A DNA stretch of 64,000 nucleotides from positions 5,223,385-5,287,384 of the forward strand of contig NW_024040485.1 in assembly GCF_014851395.1 (NCBI RefSeq), read 5' to 3'. The translations under genes and the position numbers were made by a program. The DNA is from Micropterus salmoides. Its lineage: Eukaryota > Chordata > Actinopteri > Centrarchiformes > Centrarchidae. Below the pieces are notes generated by a model. The model saw only the letters and a list, made by a program, of their open reading frames with translations, ran no database searches and was not told where the DNA came from. Below, piece after piece: positions 46,498 through 58,362 of this stretch. Every line of letters starts with the position of its first letter. The stretch's first letter is position 1.

Positions 46498-49400
46498 CTG
46501 AAGAGAGGACATGCAAAGGGTTTTAATGAAGGAGGTGAAAGAAATCATGTCTTTTAAAGAAATGTTTCCCTTTCAGTCTATTTGCATAATCTTAGATTAG
46601 ATTAGTAAAGCCACTATTTGTTGAATGCTTATGAACATATAGCAACTTTAAAAAATCTTCTGATGACACATTTGTGTTAAGTAAAATTTGACCATTCTGA
46701 TGAAAATCAGAGAGCTCTGTAGTCCCTTTGTTTTGCAATTTCCACCACTGATCTGCAAAGACTGTAGTAGTAGGAAAGAGCAGCGTGCATTGCTTCTCTA
46801 CTACAGAATACTACCACTGGGGGTGCCCAAGTAAGACATCTTCAAATTTTTCACAGTGGTTTTACATTTTATTGGCAATTGACTGAATAACAGGAAATAA
46901 TAAGAACAAATAGAAAGCAAATGAAATGAAAAGCAACATAATGACAAAAAGACAGAAAACAATGAACAGCGTGTGAATGGACAGCAGAATGAAAGCGTCT
47001 CACCTCTAGTTTCTGTGCCTTTTCTCTGCTGAGCGGTTCCAGGGGGAAGCTGAGATTGTTGGACTCTGAAAGCGATCGCAGGTCAAAGTAATACTTGGCG
47101 TAGACACTGGACGGCACGTTGATGTTGAACTGCAGCAGCTCCAGAAACTGGCGCTCCAACTCATTCCTATTTGAGAGGGAGGAGCTGGACGTTGACTCAT
47201 GAAAGACTCTCTGCATCACCTAACATGACTGCGGCTTTCTGTAATAAACATCTGCCTCCTTGCATGTAAAATATACAGAATATCAATACAAGTCCATGCC
47301 TTTTATCCCCACAAACAATGTGTGTTCATGTCCTGGCAACAGTCCTGGTAACTAACTGCGAGGTTTTAATGGAAAGTCAAATAATTAACTCACTACCTAC
47401 CAAAAAATGGCAAAAAGCTAAGAAAGCAGCACACGTCAGGGAGTTTCTCAGAGCGAGCAGTCTGCTCTTGACCCTTGTACCATATTTTGAGGGATTCATC
47501 TCCCTCGTCCTTTTTGTCCCAGTTCTGAGCTAATCCTAATATTTAACTTAATTCTGAACCAATGTCCCGAACATAAAAACAATCCCTTTTCTTAACACGA
47601 AATACACTCACATGTCCTCCACGGTGATATCCTTGAGGATCTGGCAGTAGTCGACATTCCATACGGCCTGGTCATCCCAGACCTTCGAGGCCAGCAGGAT
47701 AGCACCCAGAACGATCCTCTTCCAGTTTCCCGGACAGATGTCAATCTCTGCGTAGGTCAGCAGCCTCTCCAGGTACACCTGCACAACAACAGGGAACAGG
47801 GAGACATCACTGAAAACTGGGCCTGGAAGTAAGGCAAAAGGAAATGATTTAAACGAATTGATGATTTGACAAAAAATAACAAAAGCCTTTTCAAATGGTG
47901 TGAAAAACACAATAGTTACAAGCCTGGAACTTCCATCATGACCTAATGAGGTCTCAAAATGGTGGATGATCTGTTCTAACTCAATGCTGTCAGGAGGTAT
48001 ACATTCATTCTTTCCTGTATGGCATCTCACATTCATCACTGGTCTCACTGACACACATCGACGCCATGGGATTTTGGATGCACCGTCTCATCACCAATTT
48101 ACACACATCCCTGGCTTGTCTCAACACATCAGGGTGCAATGTCCCCTGGGGCCTAAACAGAAACTGTGTGTGTTTGTGTGGGCACAGTTTAAGGCGGGTT
48201 GCACCATACCTTCGTGGGAAAGCTTTTTGAAGAAATTTGTCTTGTCTGTTTGTTTGTTCTATCAGACAAGCCACCCAGGATGCACATTTGGGTATGCGTA
48301 TGTGTGGTATAAACATTTTAGGGTTAGGTTATAAAATCTTACCAGTGTGACGATGGCACACTCAGAAGTGAGCTGAGCGGCGCTGAACAACGTCCGGACG
48401 AACCGGTAGATCTGCTTCTGCTCCGGGTCGTGCTGGTCATAGTCCAGCGGCACCTCTGATTTCTGAAAGAAGGTCGGAGGGCAGGGAAGAAGCAATGGAA
48501 GAAAGAGGTGAAGAGCGGAGGGGAAGATATGGGTGTAAAGAGGGAAGGAGGGAAACAGGCAGGGTCAAGGAAACGACATAAAGGAGGAGATTTAAAAGAA
48601 CAATTAATACACTGACACAAGACAAAACAAAATCTGACCCAATACTAACTTTTAAGAATGGAGGCAAATTTAACAGGATGTGCAAAGCAAAGATACTTAT
48701 ACAAACTGATGAAGGCTTACTGAAAGAGGATGAAGCTTCTCATCAAATATATCTAACAGCATTCCTCCTTCGGTGTCCCTGGCATGAGAAAAATCAGTTA
48801 CATGGTTGATTCAGTGAAATTATTAAAATCTTAACAATGAAACAAGGCTTAAGTTAGTTTTGGAATTTACAGAGAATACCGTTTGCACTGTAAGTATTGA
48901 AAATGACTGTGAGGATCCCCACCTGTTTTTTATATGGTAGTAAATCGCCAGTGCTACACTGTATAGGGAAAAATAATACACATGTTATTAGGTTTACAGT
49001 ATCTCAAAAAGAGTGCACCCCTCACATGTTTGCAAATATTTGGTTATATCTTTTCATGTGACAACATGGCTGTGTGATGTGTTATTTTGAGGGGACAGCA
49101 AATTTACACAGCTGTACACTCACTGCTTTACATTGTAGCAAGGTGTCATTTCTTCAGTGTTGTCCCATGAAAAGATATAATCAAATATTTACAAAACTGT
49201 GAGGGGTGTACTCACTTTTGTGAGATACTGAAATATAACATATTTGTAGATAACGAATAATACATCTCTTCCTATGTAATAGATCATTTCTATCGTGTTT
49301 TTACCATTTTATGGTATATTTGAGGTTGGGCTGGCTGACTGTGTTGTCATCTAGGAAGATGGTGGAGCAGGAGCTGTATTTCCGCCTCGATGTTCCATGC

Positions 49401-51356
49401 TACAAACACAAACACACACACGCACACACACACACACAGTGACTGTTATTAGAGTGAACATGTTTTTGTCTGACCCACATAAAGCATGCTAGGGTGTCAT
49501 GCACAGAGCGAATGAGAATCACCGACATGCAACCTAAGAATGTGACGGTTTACATTTTCAGCTTCCTTTGTATCTAGCATTTAGTTCATTCTAAGTAACA
49601 CAAAGACAAGCTGAGTTCACTGGTAAATGTGATGTTTTATAGGCTATTTAAATAAGAAGTGACAAGATTGTGAAATAACAGTTTAGATTTGTTGAGAGAA
49701 ACTGAAAACAATTGCACACTTACATTACTGACAAAGAGGCTTTTTCGTTTTTCTCGCGCTACAGAAAGAAAGACGACAGATACAAAACCCAGCAGTTATC
49801 AACCAGCAACACACGCTGTTACCACAAGAAGTAAAACACAACAAAGAGTTAATACACTTTAATAAGTTCATTTTAACAGAGAACAAAAACTGTTTGTAAG
49901 TGTTGAGAGGTCACAGTTAAACAATGAGATAAGGAGATAAACTAGAGCTTCAATTAAGGGAAGAAAAGGTGCTGTTACACCACTAGAGGGAGACAAAGTC
50001 TCACTTGGGATTACTCACCATTCCTGTAGGGCATCTCTGAAAAAAAGAGGAACCAAAAAACTTATTCCATTTGCAGCAGTCACTGATAAAGTGACATCAG
50101 CAGAATACCTTTCAACTTGAAAAGGGAACATTAGTCTTTGTTTGAACTGCACACAGGTCATTGATATGCAACCTGTCAAATGATACTAAAAGACAGTACC
50201 CACCACAGCCATAGCACGTTCACTCTGCTGCTGTCTGGCTAGAGATACAGAAGTATCAGCTGTCACACCACCAGACTGCAGAGCAGCTTCTTCCCACAGG
50301 CTATGAGACTTTTAAAATCATCCTCAGCACTTTACCATACAAATACAAATAATTTTATATTGTTGGCGTTGTAGCATAAAGGGAACTACAAACTGCATCT
50401 CATTTTACAACCCTGTTGTACTATGACATTAATTTACCTTGTACCTTTTACCTTGATGAGGGGTAGTAAAACGGGTCACGAGCTAAAAAGGTTGGAAACC
50501 CAGTGAATTAAAAGATAAGGCTGGTGTTTTCAATAAATACAGTGAAAAGACCAAAAAACAACCTGCAGACTCTTCTTATTCATATTGACAAGACTTTTTT
50601 TTTTCAATAAATGCAGCTCAATGGCACAAGACATCTCAAGATGTGACTATACAGACAACCAACACCTTTTATCAAGACAAGATTAAATATTGCAAATTAC
50701 AAGCAATGATAATCATTGCTTTTCATCTGATAGAAAATGTAATGCTCTTTCATTTGTCCCTGTTAGACAACGTTTCATTCCTTCTTTATTTAGTTGCCCG
50801 TGAACAAAAAGAGTCAATATCAGGAATAGGAAAGAGCATTTATCAGATTCAGTTTTCATCTACTTCACAAAACATCATTGTCTGGCTGTTTATTCCCCAG
50901 GCCTCATGATCTCATGCTGTGGTGTTTATGGCTCTAAGAAACATGTTAATATTTCCTCTGTCACTGTCTGACCGACCCCCCCCACAGGATGCTGAAGCTT
51001 TCAGTCAGATGCCTCTGGGCAACTGCATAAATTAGCAGACCGCGGCTAGCCACAAAGAAACTGCTCTGAGATCAGAGCTCCTACATACAGTATGGTATTT
51101 CTCCATGGGAAATCACAGACCTTTTTTTTTCCAGAGCCTCATTATCTTGATTGTGTTTTAATGTGTTTTACTCAGACGGTCTTGTATGGTGACGCTGAAG
51201 AGTTTAAATCTAGTATGCATTAAAAGGACAATTTCAAACCTGATAAATCAGTCAAATTCTATATGAAACGGACCTACTCACCATCGTTCTGAGATTTGCT
51301 GAGGAATATGGTGCTGGCCCGCGGATGGTCCGATGGATTGTATTCCATATTCAACT
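46381..51356 (-). CDS. ccny: cyclin Y, 3' nine exons (N-terminal exons outside or not found)
   Basis: Cyclin Y activates CDK14 and CDK16 at the plasma membrane; the complex phosphorylates LRP6 and primes Wnt signalling. Nine constitutive exons, all with AG/GT borders and matching phases, give about 288 residues from E-LNMEYNPSDHPRASTIFL to WVPAILS. They correspond to human CCNY from about residue 52 to the end (341). The cyclin fold is encoded from 49.3 to 47.0 kb and includes YRFVRTLFSAAQL, LLASKVWDDQAVWNVDYC and FNINVPSSVYAKYYFDL. The tail keeps the RSAS phosphosite context (KRSASMDNL) used for 14-3-3 binding in mammals. The N-terminal segment with the myristoylation site (MGNT in human) was not found to the right, so the gene is 5' incomplete here. 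An optional 18-nt microexon is listed separately. CCNY is preferred over CCNYL1 by sequence and by synteny with gjd4 and fzd8. Confidence 0.95.
47004..47166 (-). CDS. ccny: ccny exon, cyclin fold C-terminal part
   Basis: 163 nt; the first base completes Met, then NELERQFLELLQFNINVPSS to QKLE. Acceptor CAAATAG, donor GAG|GTGAGA, phase 0 exit. Confidence 0.95.
47612..47778 (-). CDS. ccny: ccny exon, cyclin box core
   Basis: 167 nt; VYLERLLTYAEIDICPGNWK to ITVED plus AT of Met. Acceptor TTGTGCAG, donor AT|GTGAGTG. Confidence 0.96.
48343..48462 (-). CDS. ccny: ccny exon, cyclin box start
   Basis: 120 nt, 40 codons; KSEVPLDYDQHDPEQKQIYR to SECAIVTL. Acceptor TTCTTTCAG, donor CTG|GTAAGA, phase 0 on both sides. 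Confidence 0.96.
48721..48778 (-). CDS. ccny: ccny exon (58 nt)
   Basis: G completing Arg, then DTEGGMLLDIFDEKLHPLS. Acceptor ATGCCAG, donor TCA|GTAAGC. Confidence 0.94.
48923..48958 (-). CDS. ccny: ccny small exon (36 nt)
   Basis: T completing Cys, VALAIYYHIKN, AG of Arg. Acceptor CCCTATACAG, donor AG|GTGGGG. It is too short to appear as a reading frame, but phases match both neighbours. Confidence 0.93.
48997..49230. mobile_element. Tc1/mariner-type MITE in ccny intron
   Basis: Inverted arms of about 70 bp (48997-49068 and 49159-49230) start CAGTATCTCA and include CACCCCTCAC and TTATATCTTTTCATG. The wording is that of the Tc1-derived repeats common in fish. The flanking TA duplication is TA on the left and AA on the right, so one side has mutated. 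It has no transposase frame and fills most of a 346-bp intron. Confidence 0.8.
49305..49399 (-). CDS. ccny: ccny exon (95 nt)
   Basis: HGTSRRKYSSCSTIFLDDNT to LKYTIK plus TG of Cys. Acceptor TGTTTGTAG, donor TG|GTAAAA. KYSSCSTIF matches the conserved segment around a known CCNY phosphosite. Confidence 0.94.
49412..49438. repeat. (AC)n microsatellite in ccny intron
   Basis: AC array with one G, starting 11 bp upstream (on -) of the acceptor of the 95-nt exon. Confidence 0.93.
49724..49758 (-). CDS. ccny: ccny small exon (35 nt)
   Basis: CG completing Ala, then REKRKSLFVSN. Acceptor TTCTGTAG, donor AAT|GTAAGT. REKRKSLF is identical to mammalian cyclin Y. Confidence 0.93.
50019..50036 (-). CDS. 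ccny: candidate ccny microexon (18 nt, optional)
   Basis: A pyrimidine-rich acceptor (CCTCTTTTTTTCAG) and a consensus donor (ATG|GTGAGT) bound 18 nt. Entry phase 1 and exit phase 1 fit the exons on either side, and inclusion would insert six residues, EMPYRN, between QND and AREKRKS; skipping keeps the frame. A TGCTGC motif (50073-50078) lies 35-41 nt upstream of the acceptor, as at SRRM4-dependent neural microexons. Splicing itself is not shown. Confidence 0.55.
50243..50410 (+). pseudogene. L2-like LINE remnant, reverse transcriptase ORF C-terminal end
   Basis: The + frame reads RYRSISCHTTRLQSSFFPQA followed by MRLLKSSS before it stops. This matches the typical C-terminus of L2/Rex-type ORF2 (YRSI....TR..SSFFP.A.R). 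It is antisense to ccny, in the intron between 50037 and 51281, and is 5' truncated like most LINE copies. Confidence 0.6.
51282..51356 (-). CDS. ccny: ccny exon, most 5' one found
   Basis: AG completing a Glu codon, LNMEYNPSDHPRASTIFLSK to SQND, then G. Acceptor TTTTCACAG, donor GATG|GTGAGT. Corresponds to human CCNY from about residue 52 on. Confidence 0.94.
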
Positions 51357-51689
51357 CTGTGAAAACACAAAGCATATGTTACTTTGTGAAATGGCAACCA
51401 TGACCAGAGACACACTATTGAATTCATCTTTCATGTTCCTTCAATGCAAGTACAGCAACATACATTGTTTTCTGTATTAGAGGGCAGTGATGTACAAATT
51501 TTCCTGCCTCATCATCACGCCAAATGACCATGTTAAGTCTGGAGATGGTTGGAAGGATTGTCATTCAATACCAATGGCTCAACAATTTCCTCAACTTCAA
51601 GATTTCAAAACATACTTTCTGGCTCATTAGTGATTTGCAACAAAACAGTTTCATCAGATATAATAAAAAAAAACACACAAATGATTAAG

Positions 51690-52075
51690 TGAAACAAAAC
51701 ATTTCTTGCCACAGTAACAGCAGGACTCTGGGGTTGGCAATGTTGATCAGTCAATCACTCGGTCCACCTCTTTGGTCGGGGATGGAATATTTCCACACAT
51801 ATTGGATGAATTACCATAAAAGGTGGATAACAAACCTCCCAGAGCATGAACAACTTCCTTTGACTTATGACCAAATACCTACAAAACTAATGCCATTCCC
51901 ATTCACCTCAGCTTTGTGTTTAATGCTAATTAGCAAACACTGACATGCTAAACTAAGATGGTGACATACCTGCTGAACAACAGCATGTTAGCATTATCAT
52001 AGCAAGCATGTTAGCATGCTGATGTTAGCATTTAGCTCAACCTCGCAGAGCTGCTAGCGTGGCTGTAGACTCTTC
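51690..52075 (-). mobile_element. dispersed teleost repeat (GCTAACATGCTAACA-type)
   Basis: The - strand reads GAGCTAAATGCTAACATCAG, CATGCTAACATGC, then TAGTTTAGCATGTCAG, GCTAATTAGCATTAAACAC, a GGTATTTGGTCATA block, and later GACCAAAGAGGTGGACCGAG with CAACATTGCCAACCC. The order of these words is that of a very common percomorph repeat. It probably sits in the upstream ccny intron. Confidence 0.65.
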
Positions 52076-52079
52076 TCTT

Positions 52080-54999
52080 ATACATGACATGTAATAAAAT
52101 AAAATAAGAAAGCTAATAATGAGTCATAAATGATGCATTTTAACTTCAAACACACTCCTACAATGTTTTTGCCATCACAAACAACAACAATCTCTGTAAA
52201 GACTTTTGTTCCATGTGTTTGCTTTTGTAGGGCTGGATGAGTATGTATTGTTCCTCTGCACTCATAAACACATCCAGGCGTGATTCATGTTCCTATCCAA
52301 AACTAATCTGGACTGCATCATAGCCGGAGGGCATGAGCCACCGACCCGTCTGTGTGTGCACCTTATAAAACAGGGAAGCACTCAAAATATGTGCCCTCAT
52401 CATCCATGCAAAAATTCTTTGTTGCCTTATCCTTCTAGATAACAGTAGCTACTTTAATAAAACAGAAAACGGTGGTTAATCTGAAGTGAAAATGCTACGT
52501 TCTTTCCTTATTGAGCGGCTCTTTTCACAACCAACACCCTGTCACTCAAAACAAAACATGCTAGTGTTCAAAAATCTGATGTACAGCATGAAGACAGTTT
52601 TTCCTCTGAGAACTTGCAGAAAAGGCTGCATAATTATAAAACAACAGGAGAGCAGCATTAGTATTTTGCACCCATAGCCTGAATGTTTGGAAAATTAAAT
52701 CCTGTAGTGCTCTCCATTAAATGAGATGCATTCAAAGGGGTTGCTTTGGTGGTATCAGAATATAAAAATTCCCAGCATGCCATCTGCAATGCCAAACGGA
52801 CTCCCATAATACGACTGTCACACACCAAGATTAAGGAGAGAGTAGCGCGGCCGATCATCTGTCTGTGTGACAGCAGCTGCTGTGGGACGACTGACTGTTG
52901 GGGAATTAAAATAAGAACATCACTGCTGTTAGCTAACAGAAGAGTGGCAACATTCCTATCCACAAAATTTTACTCTTTCAAACAGTCTTCTCTTTCTAGC
53001 AGAAAGATATTCTGCAGAGAGATATTCTGCTGTCAGACATGTTGTTAATGGAAATATTAATCTTATCCTGTGCTTGCATGGCACAGGCTGTGGGAATGAT
53101 GGATGTAATGGGTGTGTGTGTGCACACCGGTACAGCATTTGACAACACTTGTTAAGAACGAGTAGAATAATATGCTTGTATGTAGATTGGAATTATGGGA
53201 GATATAAAGTGAGTGTGTGTACTTAATATTAAGAAGTGGCCCTGTGAGACTATGAGTGAACCAACTCTGAAGAAACCTGTACCAGAGGTAGCTAGTTGAC
53301 AAGCCTGCTGGTGATAAATTGATTGATTGGCAAAAGATTATAAAATAAACTCAATCCTCAAGCTGAGTGACCGTTACACTGTGTACTTGCTAAACTCATT
53401 TGAACCCAAATGCCCCTTAGTCTCCCAACAGAATCCGAACACAGTTACACATCTTGCTATTTTCAGTCTGATTAGTCCTGTCTCAAAGACTCAGCAGCCC
53501 ACCAGGCTGAATGGACTCAGCTTGGATTAGACTTGTGTCGGTTTAGCGCCTTATGCAACAGTAGTCAGGAGTATCACTGCGTCCGGCCGATTTCAACACA
53601 TTCACATATTTGAGCTTAAAAAGTAAATGAGCTGGTGTTCTCTTTTTGTTTGTGTGTGAGATCACTTGCCCTGTTGGGATGTTGTAAACATAAAGGATTT
53701 CAAATTGCCTGACCGATAAAGCACTCTGGTCTAATATTTTACATGACATGTACTATTCCACATGTTATCATGGAACTCTTTAACCGAATCGTAATGCAAC
53801 TTAAATATACTGATTGCTAAAATCAGCTATTTAGTGGATTTGTTTTATTTCACTGTGGTCACATATTTTACAACTTATATTTACACTATACAGCTACAGC
53901 TGTGTCAATGGTTACGAACATGCTGAATGTATGTTTTATACAGATAAAAGGTCTTATGAGTAACTTTCTGAAAACGCTTGACGCCTGTTAACTGATCTGC
54001 AGTCAGCATCCTGTTGCTTGCGCTCGCACTCCGTAGGCTTGAGCGAGTATTGGCTAAACACATGACATATACCAAACTGAACGCTGTAATGAACACTGAA
54101 TTCAGCAAGCCAGCCAGCCAATCTACCAGCGAGATCAGCCAAGAGATTCTGGATGAATTAGCTGATGTAACTCACTCAAGATAGTATTTTGCTACATTAA
54201 CTAGCCATCAATTTGTCTGCGTTAGCAAGCCAGCTAACTTTAGCTAACATTTGCCAGCTAAAAACACAATTTTCCAATATTTCACTTGCTTTGCAGTAAT
54301 ATTAGCTTTGACGTGGCACTCAGGAGCGTGCATAAACATCACATTCTTTGGATTTTCCCAGAAAAACTGTCCTGAGTCCTTCACATAAAAATCAATCCAC
54401 ATGCTGTTATAGGACAGCAGAGGGAAGGTCACATTTTTTTAAGTTACATTACAATCTGTTCACACATTGGCAATATAAATATTAATATATATTGCGTCAT
54501 ATTCTTACATACAGTACCTTTAACTTTGTAAAAAAACTGAAAATATTAAGACATCTCTTCCTTTCAAAAGATGGTATTTGGTAAGTAGTAGCCATGTGAT
54601 AATGCAAAAACAGTTTGCAAAAAATAAACCACTTATTATCAGAGTTTTTAATCATCAGCCATTTTTGATGAATTGGACTGATGCAAGCATTTCTGAATAA
54701 ATCTGATTGGAGTTTAACTACTGGGCCTCCCAAATGGAAATCCCAGAGTGTACAGCAGCTGGTGTCGAGTGCTGATATGTGATATTCACCACCTCAAGTA
54801 AACTTTAACAAAGACTCGCGGTCAGCATCTGCACAGTGAAACAGGAGAAGCTCAGCTAACCTGTCAGCTGACAAGCCAACCTGTCTGCCTTACTGCTCTT
54901 ACATAATGAATAAACAACAGGCGCATCCTGCTCTTATCGGCTCTATCCATAATTGCACTACAGTGTTTCTGATATTGTATTTATTTGTTTCTGTCCTTA
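52080..54999. other. probable ccny intron, no feature recognised
   Basis: I searched for the missing N-terminal ccny exons (expected to encode a segment like REDTGCNLQHISDRENID) and did not find them. A duplicated AGATATTCTGC word lies at about 53006-53032. The segment around 54430-54530 ends in a TACAGTACCTTTAA block resembling a teleost repeat end. Confidence 0.45.
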
Positions 55000-55002
55000 A
55001 AG

Positions 55003-55310
55003 GTCCAGTGTGTAATATTTCTGAGGCTCTATTGACAGAAATGCAATATAAGATCCATATCTGTGTTTTCAGTGGTGTATAAAGACCTTACATAATGAAC
55101 CGTTATGTTTTTATAACCTTAGAATGAAACATTTATATCTACATAACCACGGGCACCCCCTGCTGTGGAGCTCGCTGTATTTTGTCGTCATGTTTCTACC
55201 GTAGCCGTCAACGAACAAACAGCGCTACAGAGCGCGTTTTGTCATCATGGCGTTCTTCTTCTGCTTGTGTAATTCCGGTAGTGTAGACGCCCGTCACTAC
55301 ATTGAATACG
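55003..55310 (+). mobile_element. dispersed teleost repeat starting AAAGGTCCAGTGTGTAA
   Basis: It starts GGTCCAGTGTGTAATATTTC, followed by TATTGACAGAAATGCAATAT, CCTTAGAATGAAACATTTAT and CATGTTTCTACCGTAGCCGT. This order is typical of an abundant percomorph repeat. Its 3' boundary is unclear and it may extend into the tandem repeats downstream. Confidence 0.6.
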
Positions 55311-55689
55311 TACAAAGAAGAAGAGGGACTAATAATAATAGTAATATACAGTCTCTGAGTAGTCTTCTGGTTTATTAGAAGTAAGAAAGAAGTGACATTT
55401 GGACAACTGAAGGAGCACACGTGTTATTTAGCACGAGAGCCGACAGCCAGACGGAGTCGGGACAGACAGCTGAGCCAGAAATAACGGATTTTGTTGATTT
55501 TCCTAGATGGAAGGCTATAATGTTAATGTGTGACAGATGTTTTCAAAGCGGAGCTGAAGTTGTTTGTTTTCTGCTGGACAGGTTATTAACTGTTTGTCAG
55601 ACTTTAGCAATGCAAAAGAAAACTGTTGGTTGATAGCTTTAGCTATTAGCTGACCATAATCACGAGAGACTTGACATGAAGCATCAGCC

Positions 55690-56130
55690 AGCTAAACTTT
55701 TACCGACTGGTAGAAAAACATTTATTTTTAGTTTATTCTCCAGCGCTGTGCTTTGGCTTGTGGTGTTATGTTAGTTGGATTAATTTCATGTAGTGACTCT
55801 CTCTCTCTCCAGCGCTCTGTTTTTGGCTTTGTATGTTACCTTTGTGAGAATCAGCTGATCGCTAATTGGCAATAAAACAGCAGCTTCCAGCATTGCAGCT
55901 CAGATCAGCCAGCTAAACTTTTACTGCGCTGGTAGAAAAAATATGTAGTTGGATTGTAATTTCATGTAGTTCTTCTCCAGCGCTCTGTTATGGCTTTACG
56001 TGGGCAGAAATGTGCCGTTACCTTCCTGAGACAAACAGCTGATGAATATTATTGGTAATGAAACGGTAACAGCAGAGAAGCTCAGATCAGCAGCTAAACT
56101 TCACATTTTACTGCCCTGGTGGAAAACATG
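55690..56130. repeat. diverged minisatellite, about three units of 180-220 bp
   Basis: CAGCTAAACTTTTAC..CTGGTAGAAAAA recurs at about 55691 and 55911, and in altered form at about 56091. In between, CTCCAGCGCTCTG or CTCCAGCGCTGTG, GGCTTT and AATCAGCTGAT or AACAGCTGAT blocks recur in the same order. Confidence 0.7.
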
Positions 56131-57664
56131 CATTTCTTTTTACTGCTAATGGTGATATATAACAAGACCGTGTGCCTATCAAGTGACCAATAATAAATAC
56201 TTTCCGAATTTGCATTAAAGAAATGTTATTGGATAGTGCTTCCCACTGTGCACACAAATATGTAATTTGTAATTTCACATGCTAAATGTCCATGAAAACG
56301 TTGCACCGTTTTACCACACGCTGAAATTATGGCTGTCAGTACTACTTTGTGTGTCTGTTGTACTTCAAAAAATTAAAAAGACATTTTGGTAATATTTGCA
56401 TGGTTATCTAATTAAGCAAAGTGAGAGGAGCCTTGATCCTCCCCAGCCAATGCCTTTGTAAACGTCATGTATTATGTGGTTTATAATGGGCTGTAATGCA
56501 GAAACAGTGAGGCTTACATTGTCCTGGTATCTGTCAGTGGTCATACTGGATGCACTAGATGTGATAGTTCTTGAGAATTTCTTCATTTTCATTTTCTTCT
56601 ATGTTAGTCCAGATGAGCCAACCCTCCCAGGATGTAAAATAATGTATTACACGAGTATGAGACATCATGTAGCACTTCATTTCTTTATGTGGCTGTTGTT
56701 TATTAATGACAATAATATTCCAAAAAATATTTGGCTTTACATAATTTATATAATTTCTTAATATATCTAAATGAAACCTAATTTCTTGACTGGCTATCTC
56801 ATAGATGACATCTGTCATGTCCTGTCTCAGGCACTGTAGCTCTCTTGGGTAGGGGAGGGGGGGTGCAGAAGCTTCCAGGGCCAAATACATTTTTCAAGTT
56901 CCTAACAAGTACAACTTTAACAATGCTTTGATTTTTCTACTAAATATGCCTCTTTTAGCTCATTCTGTTGGTCCCCCAGCTACACATACAGTCTATGTGT
57001 AGTGAGTATATGATGTTGAATGTATTGTTTAGTTTCACAGTTCTCCAATATAAAAGCTATTAGCTAAGATATTTTTTCTCGGGAAACAGAGCTAAGGAGA
57101 GTAAATACTGGCCAAGCATTCCTTATGGTGTACTGAAACACACCACAAAGTGCTATGTGTGCCAGATGTGAAAGTAACTGTTAGCTAGAATATTAGCCAT
57201 AACATCTTGTGTTCAACCCCTGCGTTAGCTATCCCAGTTGTCTACAAGCAAGCCTAACTTTATGAGTAAAATTGCTATTATAATTACAAATAAAAATCTG
57301 TGCAATGTATTTTTAAATAAAAAATCTAGTTATGCTTCTCTTTTGTATTGTAATTCTTAGGCTTCACCTTCTGGGTTGATTTCACCTCAAGAGCAGGTCT
57401 GCCTCTGAAAACAGTTTGGGTTACATCTACATTGTCCGCCAACATGAATACCAAGTGTTTTGTTTGGATTCAGACAATTTATGTACTGAATACTGTCATT
57501 TAAAAACATTTAGGTCAGTGAGAGATTAATAACGGCAGTTTAAAAAAAAATCTGGCTGATTGTTCAGCCCTACTTCTAGTGTTGCACGTTTGTTCCATCT
57601 TCATTATCATGTCACCCGTCAAAAAAGAATGGGATGATATCCTAATCCCCCTTATACTGTTTCA

Positions 57665-57690
57665 ACACACACACACACACACACACACAC
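57665..57690. repeat. (AC)n microsatellite
   Basis: Perfect AC array. Confidence 0.95.
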
Positions 57691-58325
57691 TCAGACTCAC
57701 ACACAATGACCTGGCCTTGATTGATAACACACCCAGCTTAAAGGTTCTGTATATGAGATTCTGAAAATGAATATGGCAGAAAACAACTATTTGCTATGTA
57801 AAGATACAGTGGAGTGATGGCGTCCTGAGCAGGGAATGACGTAACAACCTCTCTGTGTGTTGTCATCTGTGAGTTTTTCTCAGTGGAGTCTGGTGAGCCC
57901 TAGTGTAGGGTTGTTTTGGTGGTCTGAGATGCTGATGCTCTACTATTTAATTGTTAGTCATTTAGTTGCAGTGAATGTCCCTTACAGCTTCTTTAATCAA
58001 ACAGAATGGGCCTGCTTACACATGCACATGGCCCATATTCCTGGGAGAGAGGAAGAGTTCTCTGGGGAGAGCACTGATCACATACACAATCACACCGCTA
58101 CAACTGTTGTCAGTCTAACATGCTTGTAATCCTATAGTTGCTACAACTATTATTTTACTGCTAACACAACTACTTACTACCTACCGCTGCCATTACCACT
58201 ATTACTTCCATTATTGCCACTACTATGACTACTGCTGTTAACACTGCTGTTTACCACCACACATGCAGTATAATACTATAACCGTAACCATCGTCAAAGC
58301 AACAACATTTACTTTTACTTTTACT

Positions 58326-58362
58326 TCATTATTACTTCTTGTAATGAAAGAAGTAATAATGA
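58326..58362. repeat. 15-bp perfect hairpin
   Basis: TCATTATTACTTCTT at 58326-58340 and its exact reverse complement at 58348-58362, with a 7-nt loop. Confidence 0.85.
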
